In this document: positions 27,336 through 38,200 of the stretch, in pieces
Layout: the number at the start of each line of letters is the position of its first letter
Numbering within the stretch: position 1 is the first letter of the stretch
Source of the DNA: Hetaerina americana
Taxonomy: Eukaryota; Arthropoda; Insecta; Odonata; Calopterygidae
Assembly (NCBI GenBank): GCA_022747635.1
Contig: JAKTNV010000024.1
Location: forward strand, 6,412,803-6,476,802
DNA: 64,000 nucleotides
Direction: 5' to 3'
Position numbers and translations under genes: made by a program
Notes under the pieces: model-generated
What the model was told of the DNA's origin: nothing
The model's database searches: none
The model's input: the letters and a program-made list of their open reading frames with translations, nothing else

Positions 27336-28140
27336 ATCTGCTTTGTCAAAGATGTTTGCATTTGCCCCTAGGGAGCACTCTACACTGTTTACTTTATGAT
27401 TGAAATGCAAAGTTATTACCTAATCCCAAGGAAAGTTTCTTGCAATCATTAATCATCTTTACTATTTTAAAAATATACCCAATGATATGTTTGTGTTTCC
27501 ATAGCTCCACACTAAAAAGGTCAAGTTGTATATTCTCAAAAGAAAAGTAAGTAAATCACTTTACCTTTCACCTTCAGGAGCTCCTTGAGCTCTCCTCTTG
27601 GAGGATGTTCCTAAAAATGGGCTTTTTCCCAAAATTTGGAAAGATGCTCTCATCTCCAGTCTCCTTGAAACAGGATGTGTTAGCCACACAACTTCACTGG
27701 CTGAAAAACACAACTTCACTGGCCAAAACACACCACTTCACTGGTTAAAAAACACAATTTCACTGGCTATAAAAACACAACTTCACAGGCTGGTTTGAAA
27801 AAGAGCTGTAAGACAACAATCTTCAAGAGGGTTGGCAAGATGAGTTCATCGTAATGTTGTTGTTCCATTATCAGCTGACCATTAATATCAGTGAGTAGCT
27901 GAGATAATCAGTGAATGTTTAATTATACCATGACTTTTCCATAGTAAATAATTCAATCAATGCTTTAACGAATTTGATAATGTACTTGTCAAGGAATCAC
28001 CTCCCAGACTCTATGAACTTTGTCAACGTGGGCTTTGTCTCCTGCTTGGCACTGAACATTTGGAAGTTTTGATGTGGTCATGTGACCTGAATTCATTAAT
28101 TTTAGTATGCATGTATGTATATATATATGTATGTGTTTGT
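27336..28140. other. Intergenic with a small minisatellite
   Basis: No gene recognised. Contains the five-unit repeat described at 27685-27797 and a short TA/TG microsatellite at about 28106-28137. Confidence 0.5.
27685..27797. repeat. Five-unit minisatellite, unit about 22 bp
   Basis: Units vary around CACAACTTCACTGGCTGAAA: about 27686, 27707, 27730, 27754 and 27776. AT-rich spacer differs in each unit. Confidence 0.8.
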
Positions 28141-28142
28141 GG

Positions 28143-28400
28143 GTCACAGTTAGTCCAGGGGTAGAGTGTTGGACTACTGACCAGAGGGCCAAGGTTCAAT
28201 TCCCAAGCAAGCCTCTCTGGGCACCTAAGCCATGTGATTTTTCGGGACCATATTTCCCTGGGAAAACATAACCGGCACAGGGAAAGGAACTGCCCCCCCT
28301 ACCCTGATGTGTATATTTCACATGCCGCCAGGCTTAGTACTGGGTGAACGCTACCATAACCTAACAAACCAACCTTCAGGTTCATTACTGTGTTTATGGT
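28143..28400 (+). mobile_element. SINE family 2 (tRNA-derived), best copy
   Basis: The tRNA-like head has an A-box-like AGTTAGTCCAGGGGTAGAG and a B-box-like AAGGTTCAATTCCC. The body CCCCCCCTACCCTGATGTGT and GCCGCCAGGC is followed by a tail ending near AGGTTCATTACTGTGTTTAT. Body words shared with 3385-3580 and 43826-44040. Not a functional tRNA: acceptor stem and 3' end do not pair. Confidence 0.8.
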
Positions 28401-28924
28401 TTTTTATATTTTCATTCTAGACATCTAGATAATGGCCCAGAAACAAATTTCTTCAAATGTAATGCCACACAGGCATATTCTCAGCAGAATGTCCAATGAT
28501 GATATTTACAATAATAATTGGTTTTCTCAGATATTTACATTGAAGCCATTTACATTGAAGAAATCTCAAAAGATTTAGAAGGTCAAGATGGCAGGCCATT
28601 TAAAATTGGCATGATGGCAATGCTGAGATGAGAACATTAGTAGAAAGGAATGTTGAATATAATTGTGCCTTTGTCTGGTGTAGACATTTTAAGGTGCTCC
28701 GCCATGTGAAGTAGGCATAGTAAATAACCATAGTAGCATCTATGTCATTGTGGAATATAGGAAAAGAATTGAGGGATAGGAGACTTACTTGAAGTTTTAC
28801 TTGAATCAGATGGCACACACAAGGGTTGCAGAGGAGAATCAGTGCAGTAATTGGCAGGGAAAATTCATCAGCAGAGGGCATTGATTAGACAAATTTCTCC
28901 TTTATTATTGATACTTTTCAACAC

Positions 28925-30640
28925 ATACTGAGGCACTCAGCAATGCTTGCAACTCCTTGGGTAACTGACTAACTTAAGCTTGGTCATCGGCAAACCTAAC
29001 TGATTTCATGAAATCCTTACTGACTTTCATTCCTACCTCCAGTTCTTCCAATGCCATCATTTCCTTCAAATTTAAGTTAAACTGCAATAGTGATAATGTA
29101 CGCACTAATCCTGCTTACTCCTCTTCCTAACACTTCCATTTGGGCTCTCCATTCTCCAATTACACTAGAGCAGTCGTAGACATATACATGTTGCAGATGT
29201 CTCTTACCCCTCAAATCTACTCCTATTTTCTGTAATACTCTTACATTTATTCATGCTACCAAATTTACTCTGTCAAATGCCTTTTCAAAATCTACAAAAC
29301 AGACATTACATCCTGATTGTGTTCTATATGTATATTCTTATCCATCCACCTCAACTGTCATGGCGGCACATGTGCCTGTCCTTTCTGAACCCAAAATATC
29401 AACCCATAAGTAACCTAACCCCTTTGCCATGACATGCTCCTGTGTTAATTATATTGAGAACCACATAAGCTGCATATGAAATTAAATCACATATGGCTGC
29501 CTTTCCCTTTATTTGGAATAGGAACTGATCTGACAAATTCTTCTGGCTAAACTCTCATACATGCTACAAATTATTCTATAAAAAAACTCTTCCTCCACAA
29601 TTTTCCTAAACCTTTAAGTATTTCTACAGAAATGATGTCTACCCCCACAGCCTTATTTGTTTTCACTACCCTTATTATCCTGCTTTCAAGTAAGTTAAGC
29701 TATCCTCATCTATGTCATGCTCTCTTTCTATTTCTAATCTTGCAGGCCTAATGTTTTTAACATGTAGCTCCTCGATCTTCTCAGTTTCAATTACAGGTAA
29801 ATAACTACCTGTAAATATTTACCCATTTAGGGTTATTTGTTTAGTGCCTCCGTTTATTTTTGGACTCTCTATAGTTCCTTCTATCTAACTCGTGAGTTTT
29901 AGTCTTCCATTTCCTTATCCATCTTCCTAATATTCTCTTACATAATACATGGTTTCCTTGTTATTTTCCTATTTACAGTTCCTAGAGTCTTTGGCAGTTT
30001 TTGATAGGTTCCATTTCTCCCCTACAGTATCCCTTCTTTTTCCTCTCTCATGATTTTCCTTATTCCTTTCCGATTGTATCAGTTCTACACATTCAATTTT
30101 CTACATTGTCCTATTTTATCTTATTTAATCAGATGCTACACTTTCATTATTATTAAATTATGGTACGAGTATGCATGGGCTCCCAAGAAACTTGTGTGAA
30201 ATAATCATGTTGTTCTCAAATCTGTACCCTGGGTATTTTCCCTATACACCAGTGCCTTTTTTTAGTTATTTATTTTATAGTATTAGTTTCCCCCTGTCTC
30301 CTGCAAAACTCAATTGGCTTCTCCTTTTGTTCCTAAACCTTAGTCCCTCACCTCATCTTGATTCTGCTATTGTTTCCGCAAATAGTATTCTATCAGTCAC
30401 AAGCCCTATGTTTACTTCTTCCCCCCTTTATATTCAATATTATTGCCACCCATCGCTGGCCTACTTCATCTATGCTGTATAATTCTATAAACTCTACAGG
30501 ATGCATATCATATATGATACCCCATAATTATCACTCCAGTAATCCTTGCTATCCTTCCATCTCATCTCACACAGACCTACAACATCCTATTTCCTCCCTC
30601 CATCTCTTGCTTCATATTCTCTAATTTTACTCTAGATTTT
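28925..30640 (-). mobile_element. Old RTE-like LINE (-), decayed
   Basis: Alignable along its length with 8925-10890: RT part at 28930-29660 (CACTCAGCAATGCTTGCAAC, TTGGTCATCGGCAAACCTAA), linker to about 30100, and remnants of the endonuclease to about 30640 (TCTACTATT-rich). Many indels and stops. The 5' end lies at right. Confidence 0.75.
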
Positions 30641-31015
30641 GTGAGTCAGTGCATTATGTATGGCATGAAAATAAATTTAAACAAAGCGAAGGTTATGTGG
30701 TTTTCCAGAAAGTTAAGGCAAGTTAAATATCAAAATAGGAGTTCATAAACTGTAGAGAAGGTGGAAAAGTTTACATATCTACGAAGTGTTCCGGACTGAA
30801 ACAGTCAAAGTTGTAGTAGATGGAAAATTGTCTTAGGCAAAGAAGATTTAACAAGGAGCACAGAATTTGACAGGGAAGTTGAGTAAGTTATGTTAATGAA
30901 AGGCTCGTTAAAAGTTCAATAGGAAGCATGGTTGTGCACGTTACAGAAAGATGGTCCATGAAGTAGGATGGAGAAGGAAAAATGGACAGAAAGGAAAATA
31001 AATCAGGAAGTGCTA
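30641..31015 (+). mobile_element. RTE-like LINE fragment (+), C-terminal segment
   Basis: YGMKINLNKAKVMWFSRKLR-like coding at 30657-30715 (compare [18 protein letters not shown]), then a degraded FTYLRSV and WTERKINQEVLDM near 30980. Head-to-head with the preceding opposite-strand copy. Confidence 0.7.
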
Positions 31016-31019
31016 GATA

Positions 31020-31240
31020 TGGAGAGGGAGCTCAATCTCCGATCGCCCCGACCAGACCCCTCTCCATGACACTGTGTATGCGGTGACGCTGATATCTTCC
31101 TGGGCCACTCTCCACTGGTCCGATATCTGGGAAAGAAGGGTCTCATTATTCCCATAATACTCAACCTTTGTCCGATGTGACTCGTCCAAAGGCTGGTTGT
31201 TTGACACCACCAATCACTACTACCTTCCGGCTGTTGGCAC
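31020..31240 (-). other. Unassigned coding-like fragment
   Basis: About 220 bp, richer in GC than its surroundings, open on the - strand (31213-31013). It has the words HRTKVEYYGNNETLL and TAYTVSWRGVWSGRSE. The KVEYYG ... SWRGVWSGRS pattern reminds me of a C-terminal block of some insect retroelement polyproteins, but I cannot name the family. It abuts a mariner remnant on one side and an RTE fragment on the other. Confidence 0.35.
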
Positions 31241-32214
31241 AGATTAGTCCGGCTTCCGGACATGGTTTGAACCGAAAACATGGTTTTTGAATTCATCAAA
31301 GGCTTCTTCAGGTGCCGAAAAACGTTGGCCACGCAATTTTTTCTTGATAAATGGGAAGAATAAGTAGTCATTTGGTGCAAAATCAGGGCTGTACGGAGGA
31401 TGACCCATCAATTCAACATTTTGGCCAGTCACATAGGTATTTGTTTCAGTCGACCTGTGAGAGCTTGCATTGTTATGATGAAGAATGATCCTTTGTTGCT
31501 GCTTCCGTATTTCACCAAGTACTTCAGGCAAACACATTCTTGTACCATTTAGAATTCACGGTTCTACGTTGCTCTATTGGTATGGTAGCCACATGTCCAG
31601 TTATTCCTAAGAAACAGGCGATCATTTCCTTCGATGTGCTTTGTATACAAATCATTTTTGTCAGATTTGGCTCATCTTGGAAGACCCATACAGTGGATTG
31701 CTGTTTTGTTTCAGGCTCATACACTTAGATCCAAGTTTCGTCACCTGTATAGATGTTAAACACAGCTTTTGATGCACCATGATTGTATTTCTTGAGCATT
31801 TCTTTGCACCAAATGTCATGAGCATTTGTCAAATTATACAGGATCCAATGCAAACAGATTTCTTTCACGGCCAAATATTCATGCAATATTTTATTGATGT
31901 TCGTCATACTTATTTGCCTCGATCTCACAATAAGTCACAGGACGATCTTCCTTTACTAGTTCTTGCATAACATCAATATTTTCTGACACAACAACGGATA
32001 ATGGACGACCTTCATGACTAAGCGAATGGCATCCATGATGCCGTTCTCTTAGCGATGGCATCATGGATGCCGTTTTACCACCGTTTCACAGCGGCAAATG
32101 ATTGGGCTTCATTGCAAAAAGTGAAGTAAGTTGATTGATGCACTCCTGTCCTAATATTCCATGTCGAAAGTCATAAAAAATCATTTCACTTAATTGTTCA
32201 CGGACTAACTCCAT
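31241..32214 (-). pseudogene. Mariner transposase (SETMAR-like lineage), broken
   Basis: Start ATG at 32214 (MELVREQLSEMIFYDFRHGI), frame broken near 32050. Then MRSRQISMTNINKILHEYLA, first aspartate in YTGDETWI, the second motif changed to HHNNASSH (Asp to Asn at a catalytic place), and third motif FAPNDYLFFPFIKKKLRGQR. Frame breaks and this substitution make it inactive. TIRs not located; the element may reach about 32390. Confidence 0.85.
32027..32081. repeat. Short perfect inverted repeat inside the mariner remnant
   Basis: GGCATCCATGATGCC and, about 20 bp on, its exact reverse complement GGCATCATGGATGCC, each followed by GTT. It interrupts the transposase frame, so it arose after decay began. 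Confidence 0.8.
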
Positions 32215-32399
32215 TTTTCCGCTAAGACAAAATTTTAAAGCCACTGTAAACAACAAAAGTTATGACCAAATGTTCTGACTAAAGTTAGCATTTAAAGGGT
32301 CAAAATTTCCGATGGAAACATCAGATGGCACCTAAAGCACTTCATGTTGTCAAGGCTCAAATTATAAATAGTAACCCTCATTAGGCATGATATTATGAT

Positions 32400-32990
32400 G
32401 AGACACCGATGAACTGAATGATATAGCCATCAATTTTTGTCTGTGAATGGTTGAAAAAGTCCTGGCAGAAAAATTTAGGTAAGACTACCATATTGTCTTT
32501 CTGAAAACGTGGAATTAGCAGCATGCTAGATGTAAGTAAAGATGACATTGTGTGCAAGGAAAGTGACAACCCCAGAAATAACTGCAGAGATGATTTAGTA
32601 GCAGTGAGGACTGATTTTTTGGGATTCTATGACGAATAAACTGATATAACTGCACATTTTTTAATGCAACAATGCTATTCTCTTCATATTAAGTATTAAA
32701 AATTAAATACATTATTACTTTTGTCTGATTTAAGTTATTTTTGAAATTTCCAACCTGAACGAATCAGTTCATCTTATTGAAATACAGTACATGTGGCTTT
32801 GAATGCATGGGAATCTTGTGATATATATATTGACCACTCATTACAATATGATGACACACTTTTATGAACTCCATAACTTCCCTTATATTACAAGGCATAA
32901 TCAAAAAGGGCTCTTTTCTTATATTTAAATATTGGCTAGTCAGAACAAGGTGTTAAAGATGCATGCAGCACCATCTACTGATTGTTTCCA
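32400..32990. other. Intergenic, nothing recognised
   Basis: AT-rich, between two mariner remnants; no recognised feature. Confidence 0.5.
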
Positions 32991-33004
32991 AAGCTACTGA
33001 AATA

Positions 33005-33630
33005 GTTTTGACTCGGCAGTCATTTACTTGTTGGTGAATGCAGATAACAATGTCTGCAAAATCACTGCTTCCACCCTTCGTAAAGTTTACCCTGTGATTC
33101 GATTTTTACGTGTTAAAAGAATCATCAGCTGCCCCAATTCAGCGGGAATTGTGCCTAGTATATGGACCTACAGTAATGAGGAAAGGAAAGGTTATACAAT
33201 GGTGTTACGGCTTCAAAAGTAGCCTCACAAATGTGCAAGATGAAGACCTGAATGGCAGGTCAAGTAGACCAAGAACTAAATGAATCACTATTTAAATGTT
33301 AGTTACAAGAAAGATAAAATATCACAAATTGTGAGCAAGGTGGGTACTGAGAATTCTTACCATTCAAAGTAAAGACCAAAGAATGTTGAGTGGAAGAGCA
33401 TTTTTGGATTGCCAACACTGGTTCTGACCTTGCACCTAGTAAATATTTCCTCTTCTAGCAGTTGAAATTTTGAATTGATGGAAAACTGTATGAAGACATC
33501 AAGGAACTCGAGACTGCCATTGTCAACTGGTTCCATTCCCAGGCTGTGTACTTTGGGTGTTGAGGGATTGAAGAAGATGTGAATGGCAATTATTTAGAAA
33601 AGAGAAGTAGGTTTGTAGGAAACTAACACC
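33005..33630 (+). pseudogene. Mariner transposase remnant (+), internally deleted
   Basis: Words of the N-terminal HTH (VYGPTVMRKGKVIQWCYGF, then VQDEDLNGRSSRP) at about 33155-33275 and of the C terminus (SDLAPSKYFLF near 33425, VNWFHSQAVYFG near 33520, NGNYLEK near 33585). The middle is missing and the third aspartate is replaced (APSK). It lies about 430 bp beyond the TSR1 stop. Confidence 0.75.
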
Positions 33631-34058
33631 ACCAATAAAAACTTCGCCTAACGAATACATTTTTTCATGACCAAATGACCATATCTTTTCGTATATACCT
33701 CATATTTGGTCAGAGTACCACAATGCACACACTAATAAAATATCATCATTGATTAGCCAAACAAGTTTGCATGTAAATCAATCCGATCCAAGTAGGTGAT
33801 GACCCATTGCTGATAATATGAACCTTTGCTGTTGCTAAAATACACTTCAACAAGCATGAAGACTAGAATCGGTGTTCAAAAATGATTTTAAGAATTATAT
33901 GACCCTCTGCAGAATCTTCCTACTGCGAAGTAGTTACACAGTACCTTGAAGCATAAAGGAAATAATTCCTACTTAGAAGGTTCTAAGAGGGAGTACAAAG
34001 TATCATTAAAAACAATTAAACAAAGTTATTATTCACAATCATTTATATACATTGTGTT

Positions 34059-35245
34059 TCATGGCAGTTCGACTCTTTTGGGTTTGAATAAGAAGGTGGT
34101 AGGAGATTCAGAACTACTCTTCACTACAGTGGATACATCTGGATCATACGTCCACTTGGGAAATACTCTTTTATAAAGATTCATGAGCACAGTGTCCTGA
34201 GACTTTAACTGCCCATCGAAAAAGCACTTCATGTGCCCATGCGTGCCTGAAATGGTGGTTAAATAAAAAAGTTAGTGTAGTTTAAAAAATACTGGTTAAA
34301 ACTATTTAGATCATACTAATGAAATTACAAATATATAAGTAAGAATATAATACATATAAATTCAATACCTAATGGTTCTTTGATATGACCACGACGTCCA
34401 TATTTTGTTCTTAGCTCGATTGGCTTAAACCAGGTAATGTCTTCTGGGTCAAAAAACATAAAACGTATCACAGCTGACCGTCGGTGCACTTTGAACGGGT
34501 GGCCAGATAGCACACAACGTTTTATAATAATCCTGTCTGGATTGGCATCCAAAACTGATCCCACTGCCACTAATTCCTAAAAAAATTATCAGGAAATAAT
34601 TCACAATATTCCTTTACTATCATGCTTTTTCCAGGGCAACCTATGTTACAACCCCTTACCTTGTGTCCATCTTTAGCCTCCGTAAATGCTAACACCGAGG
34701 CTGGGGGAAAAGTGATAGGGGCAAACATACTTGCCACAACAGTAGAGTCGGGTTGAAAAAACCTTTCAAACTGAAATAAAAGATATTATTTTCATGAATA
34801 AAAATGTTTATCCAAAATCAAAGACAATGCATGAGTAATGAACATTCCTGATTCCACAGCCAATTTACTTTCTATAAAACCTAACATGTTATATAAAATA
34901 ACAAATAAACCCACTGGGTAGGTTAGGAATTACCTAAACCCCACTTTCAGCATTTGACTAAAAACAAATGAAAAATACTACTACTTCAGAATCCTGAGTT
35001 AGTAGATAGTAGGATCCAAATGCACAAAGTTGAATTTACAGTTTTCTCTCTTCCTTCCCCAAAACACAAAGAGCTGTGATTCTTTTCTGTAAATACAGAT
35101 GATCTTAGATTGGCTCTTTCTCTGCAGAGTTACATTTCCTTACAGTGACATTACCTTATGCTTGGTCCCATTTGTGTGCTGGCTGTAGATTGGACACACC
35201 CTGAACCTTCTGACGCCACATTGCAAAAAGAGTGGCTCCTTGGAC
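34059..35245 (-). CDS. Tsr1: TSR1 exons 10-13: end of the RIBIOP_C domain and C terminus
   Basis: Exons 35245-35155, 34770-34660, 34576-34369, 34246-34059. They encode [83 protein letters not shown] and [19 protein letters not shown], then a short divergent tail ending VELP and TGA at 34061-34059. The [11 protein letters not shown] end is conserved in eukaryotic TSR1/BMS1 proteins. These four exons are tightly packed (introns 122-384 bp) unlike the rest of the gene. Confidence 0.95.
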
Positions 35246-38200
35246 CTAAAAACAACACAAAGACTGTTAAGACTACAAGTGCCACAAATATTCTTTCAAA
35301 GAAAACCACTAATACCATATGAATTTTCTGTTAAAAAAAACATCAGGATTTAGCATATGGAATTTTATCGCAGGAGGAAACAAAACAATAAACCCATTGG
35401 ATGGGGAGGTGATGGAGACTTTTTTCGTGATAGTCACGGAATGGTGTTCATTGATTATCTCAAAAAATGTAAAATAATAATGGAAGAGTATTATGCATCA
35501 CTCCTTGACAAGCTGAAAATATAAATTGCAAAAAATGACTGCATTTGAAGAAGAAGAAAGTGCTTTTCCATCAGGCCAACTCACCAGCTCACACTTTATG
35601 GGTCGCTATAGCTAAAATTCTCAAATTGCAGTTTGGATTGATTGACCACTCACTGCATTCACCAAATCTGGCCCCAGCAACTTTTTCCTATTTCCTAGCC
35701 TTTTCAATTGGAGGACAGAGATTTTCCTCAGACGAGAAAGTTAACATATACATAAATGCCTATTTTTTAGAGAAAGACGTCAACCACTGGAGGGGTTAAA
35801 ACATTAGAGCATCACTGGAAATAGTGTACTCACTTAAAACAAAAATAAATTTGAAGAAAACCTCTAATTAACTTGTTAGGCTGCAAACTTTACAGACTAC
35901 TCTAGTACTATTTGCAAGGCTTATAATAAGAACAATTTCCAAGAAAATTTTACAAGAAGAAGCCACAGTGGTCATAATAAATTCTTAAGAAAGAAATGCA
36001 TTTATAGATGATAATCTCTGATGAATTCATCAAATATAAAACATTAAAAACATGGAAGCTAAATTTTACACGAACAATTAATGACAAAACACATTTATGC
36101 AAACCTAAATCACACATGATTACAATATCTAAAAGGAATAACATTAAATTTTAAAGAACACTTTTTCAAGTATGTTGGTAATACTATATTCAATAGATTC
36201 AGGCGATAAGTAAAGTTTGTCATTATGAGGAAAAAATTTGCACTTTTCCACAGATTTATTTGTAACGCACTATGCGTTTCAGTTCATCAAACCATCTTCA
36301 GGTACAAAATCTCTTATACTTGAAGGCAGTTTGATGGACTTAAACGCGTTGCACGTTACAAATAAATCTGTGGAAAAGTGCCAATTTGTGTTTTCTCATA
36401 ATAATTAGTACCACTAACAGTTAGTTGAGGGACATTAAAAATTGAAATATCTAAAATCAAAGTCATTCATTAACATCCAAAAGGTATTCAATTAGATAAT
36501 TTTCAGAATAATCAATTGTACATGGCAAGCGACAGATAAATGCATGGGGAAAATGACATTAACATAAAATAAAAAATCAGAAAAATTTGTCAAAAAGTAT
36601 CACTAAAAATTAAGGATAGTTTATTCTCAGCCCTTTAACTACTATAGAGGTACCACATTAAATCTCCAACTAAATTCAAAGAATGATCATTCAAATTGCT
36701 TTCAAGAAAAATAAAAATCAATTGCGATAACTGCGTCAAGTTTTGATCATTTAATTGTTTTCAAAGGCCATTAGATTAAAACCTCCAACAAAGGTTCACC
36801 TTTTCAGACGTTTGTCTTACTATGTCCTCATAGTTTTCTTTATTGATATTATATGTTTATTTCTAACATTATAGACAGCCTACTTAAAATATTATAAGGT
36901 CCATTCAATAAAGAATGATCATGACATTTTAGTTTCCCACTTTACTGTGCAAAACTTTAATCTTGGTATATTGTGGGCTTAAAGCATGATTTCTATGTGG
37001 TATAAGTTTCATTGATTTGATTCCAATAAAGCTTCAGCAGCACCCATAGCAAGTTGAAATGTTTAGTTTAGCAGTGATGGAGGTGACAAATAATGAGCAA
37101 AAACTGCATTGAAATTTTGCTTCTGCCCAAACAAAATGCCAGCCAAAACCTATACCATGTACAAGAGGCATTAATTGAGTTCCTCAAAGCACTAAGCCAG
37201 ACCTATACCATGAACAAGAGGCATTCATTGAGTTCTTCGGAGCACTAAATCAATTTCATAGGAAGGGAAACTGGTACTCTAATCATTGCTCTGATGGAAG
37301 TAAATATGCTGCTACCATTGCAAGAACACAGAACAACGTCAAGAGCACTATCAGACATATTGGAAATTTCAACCCAACAGCCAGTATAACCCTCTAAAAT
37401 AAAGCATGGCCCCAGAATGCAAACTCTGTTGCTCATTATATCTCGCCAAAATCAAGGTGAAACATGTTCTTCCTACTCCCAGTAGTCCAGACCTAGCCCC
37501 ATGGGACTTTTTCCTATTCCCCAATGCGAAGAAACACCTTCATTATTTTCATAAACTTTTTTTTCTTCGCCTTTTATCATCAACAGAACCAGCACTAACA
37601 TTTGCTGAGATTTCAAAGGTCCTATCACAAAATGGCATCCAGAATGTCTTTAAAGACTAGAAAAAAGTTTATCCATGCATCCAATGAGAGGCCATCAACA
37701 TTAGGATGATGAATAATGTATGCTTTTAAAAAATTATTATCATTCTTTACTGAACAACCCTTGCTTATAAATTATCAGTAAAATATATCAACTCACCTAA
37801 TAGGCGCTTGCTTGCAAGCTGGAGTACGCCTAAGAACCACATTAAGGAGAGACATCTTCTGCTCATGCGGCAGGAGACTGTGAGCAATCAATGGAGCCTT
37901 AACACTTTCTCTCTGGTCCCACAAATGTTGAGGAACACCAATAATATGCAGTGTCACATATGACCCTGGCTAATATAAAATGATGAGAAAAGATGTTAGA
38001 AATGTATGGAATAAAACCAAAATGACCAAACTGAATAGAGTAAACTGAATCATTTCAAACACATAAATTAAACTCCCGCTTATCCATGTGGGGATTATCA
38101 ATTCTGCAGATTACCCGAGCTAGTTTCATCCCAGAACCTCAAAATTTTAATAAAATAACCATTACAATTAAATGCTTTGACTCTTCAACATACTTTTTAA

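Noticed and set aside
27005..27410. Open frames on both strands near 27.0-27.4 kb
   Set aside because: They are frame-shifted readings of the internally deleted mariner.
27685..27797. CRISPR-like array
   Set aside because: Five imperfect 22-bp units with no unique spacers of constant size, in an insect-type genome; it is a minisatellite.
28143..28215. tRNA gene
   Set aside because: A and B boxes are present, but the acceptor stem does not pair, and the same head is attached to a repeated SINE body at two other places.
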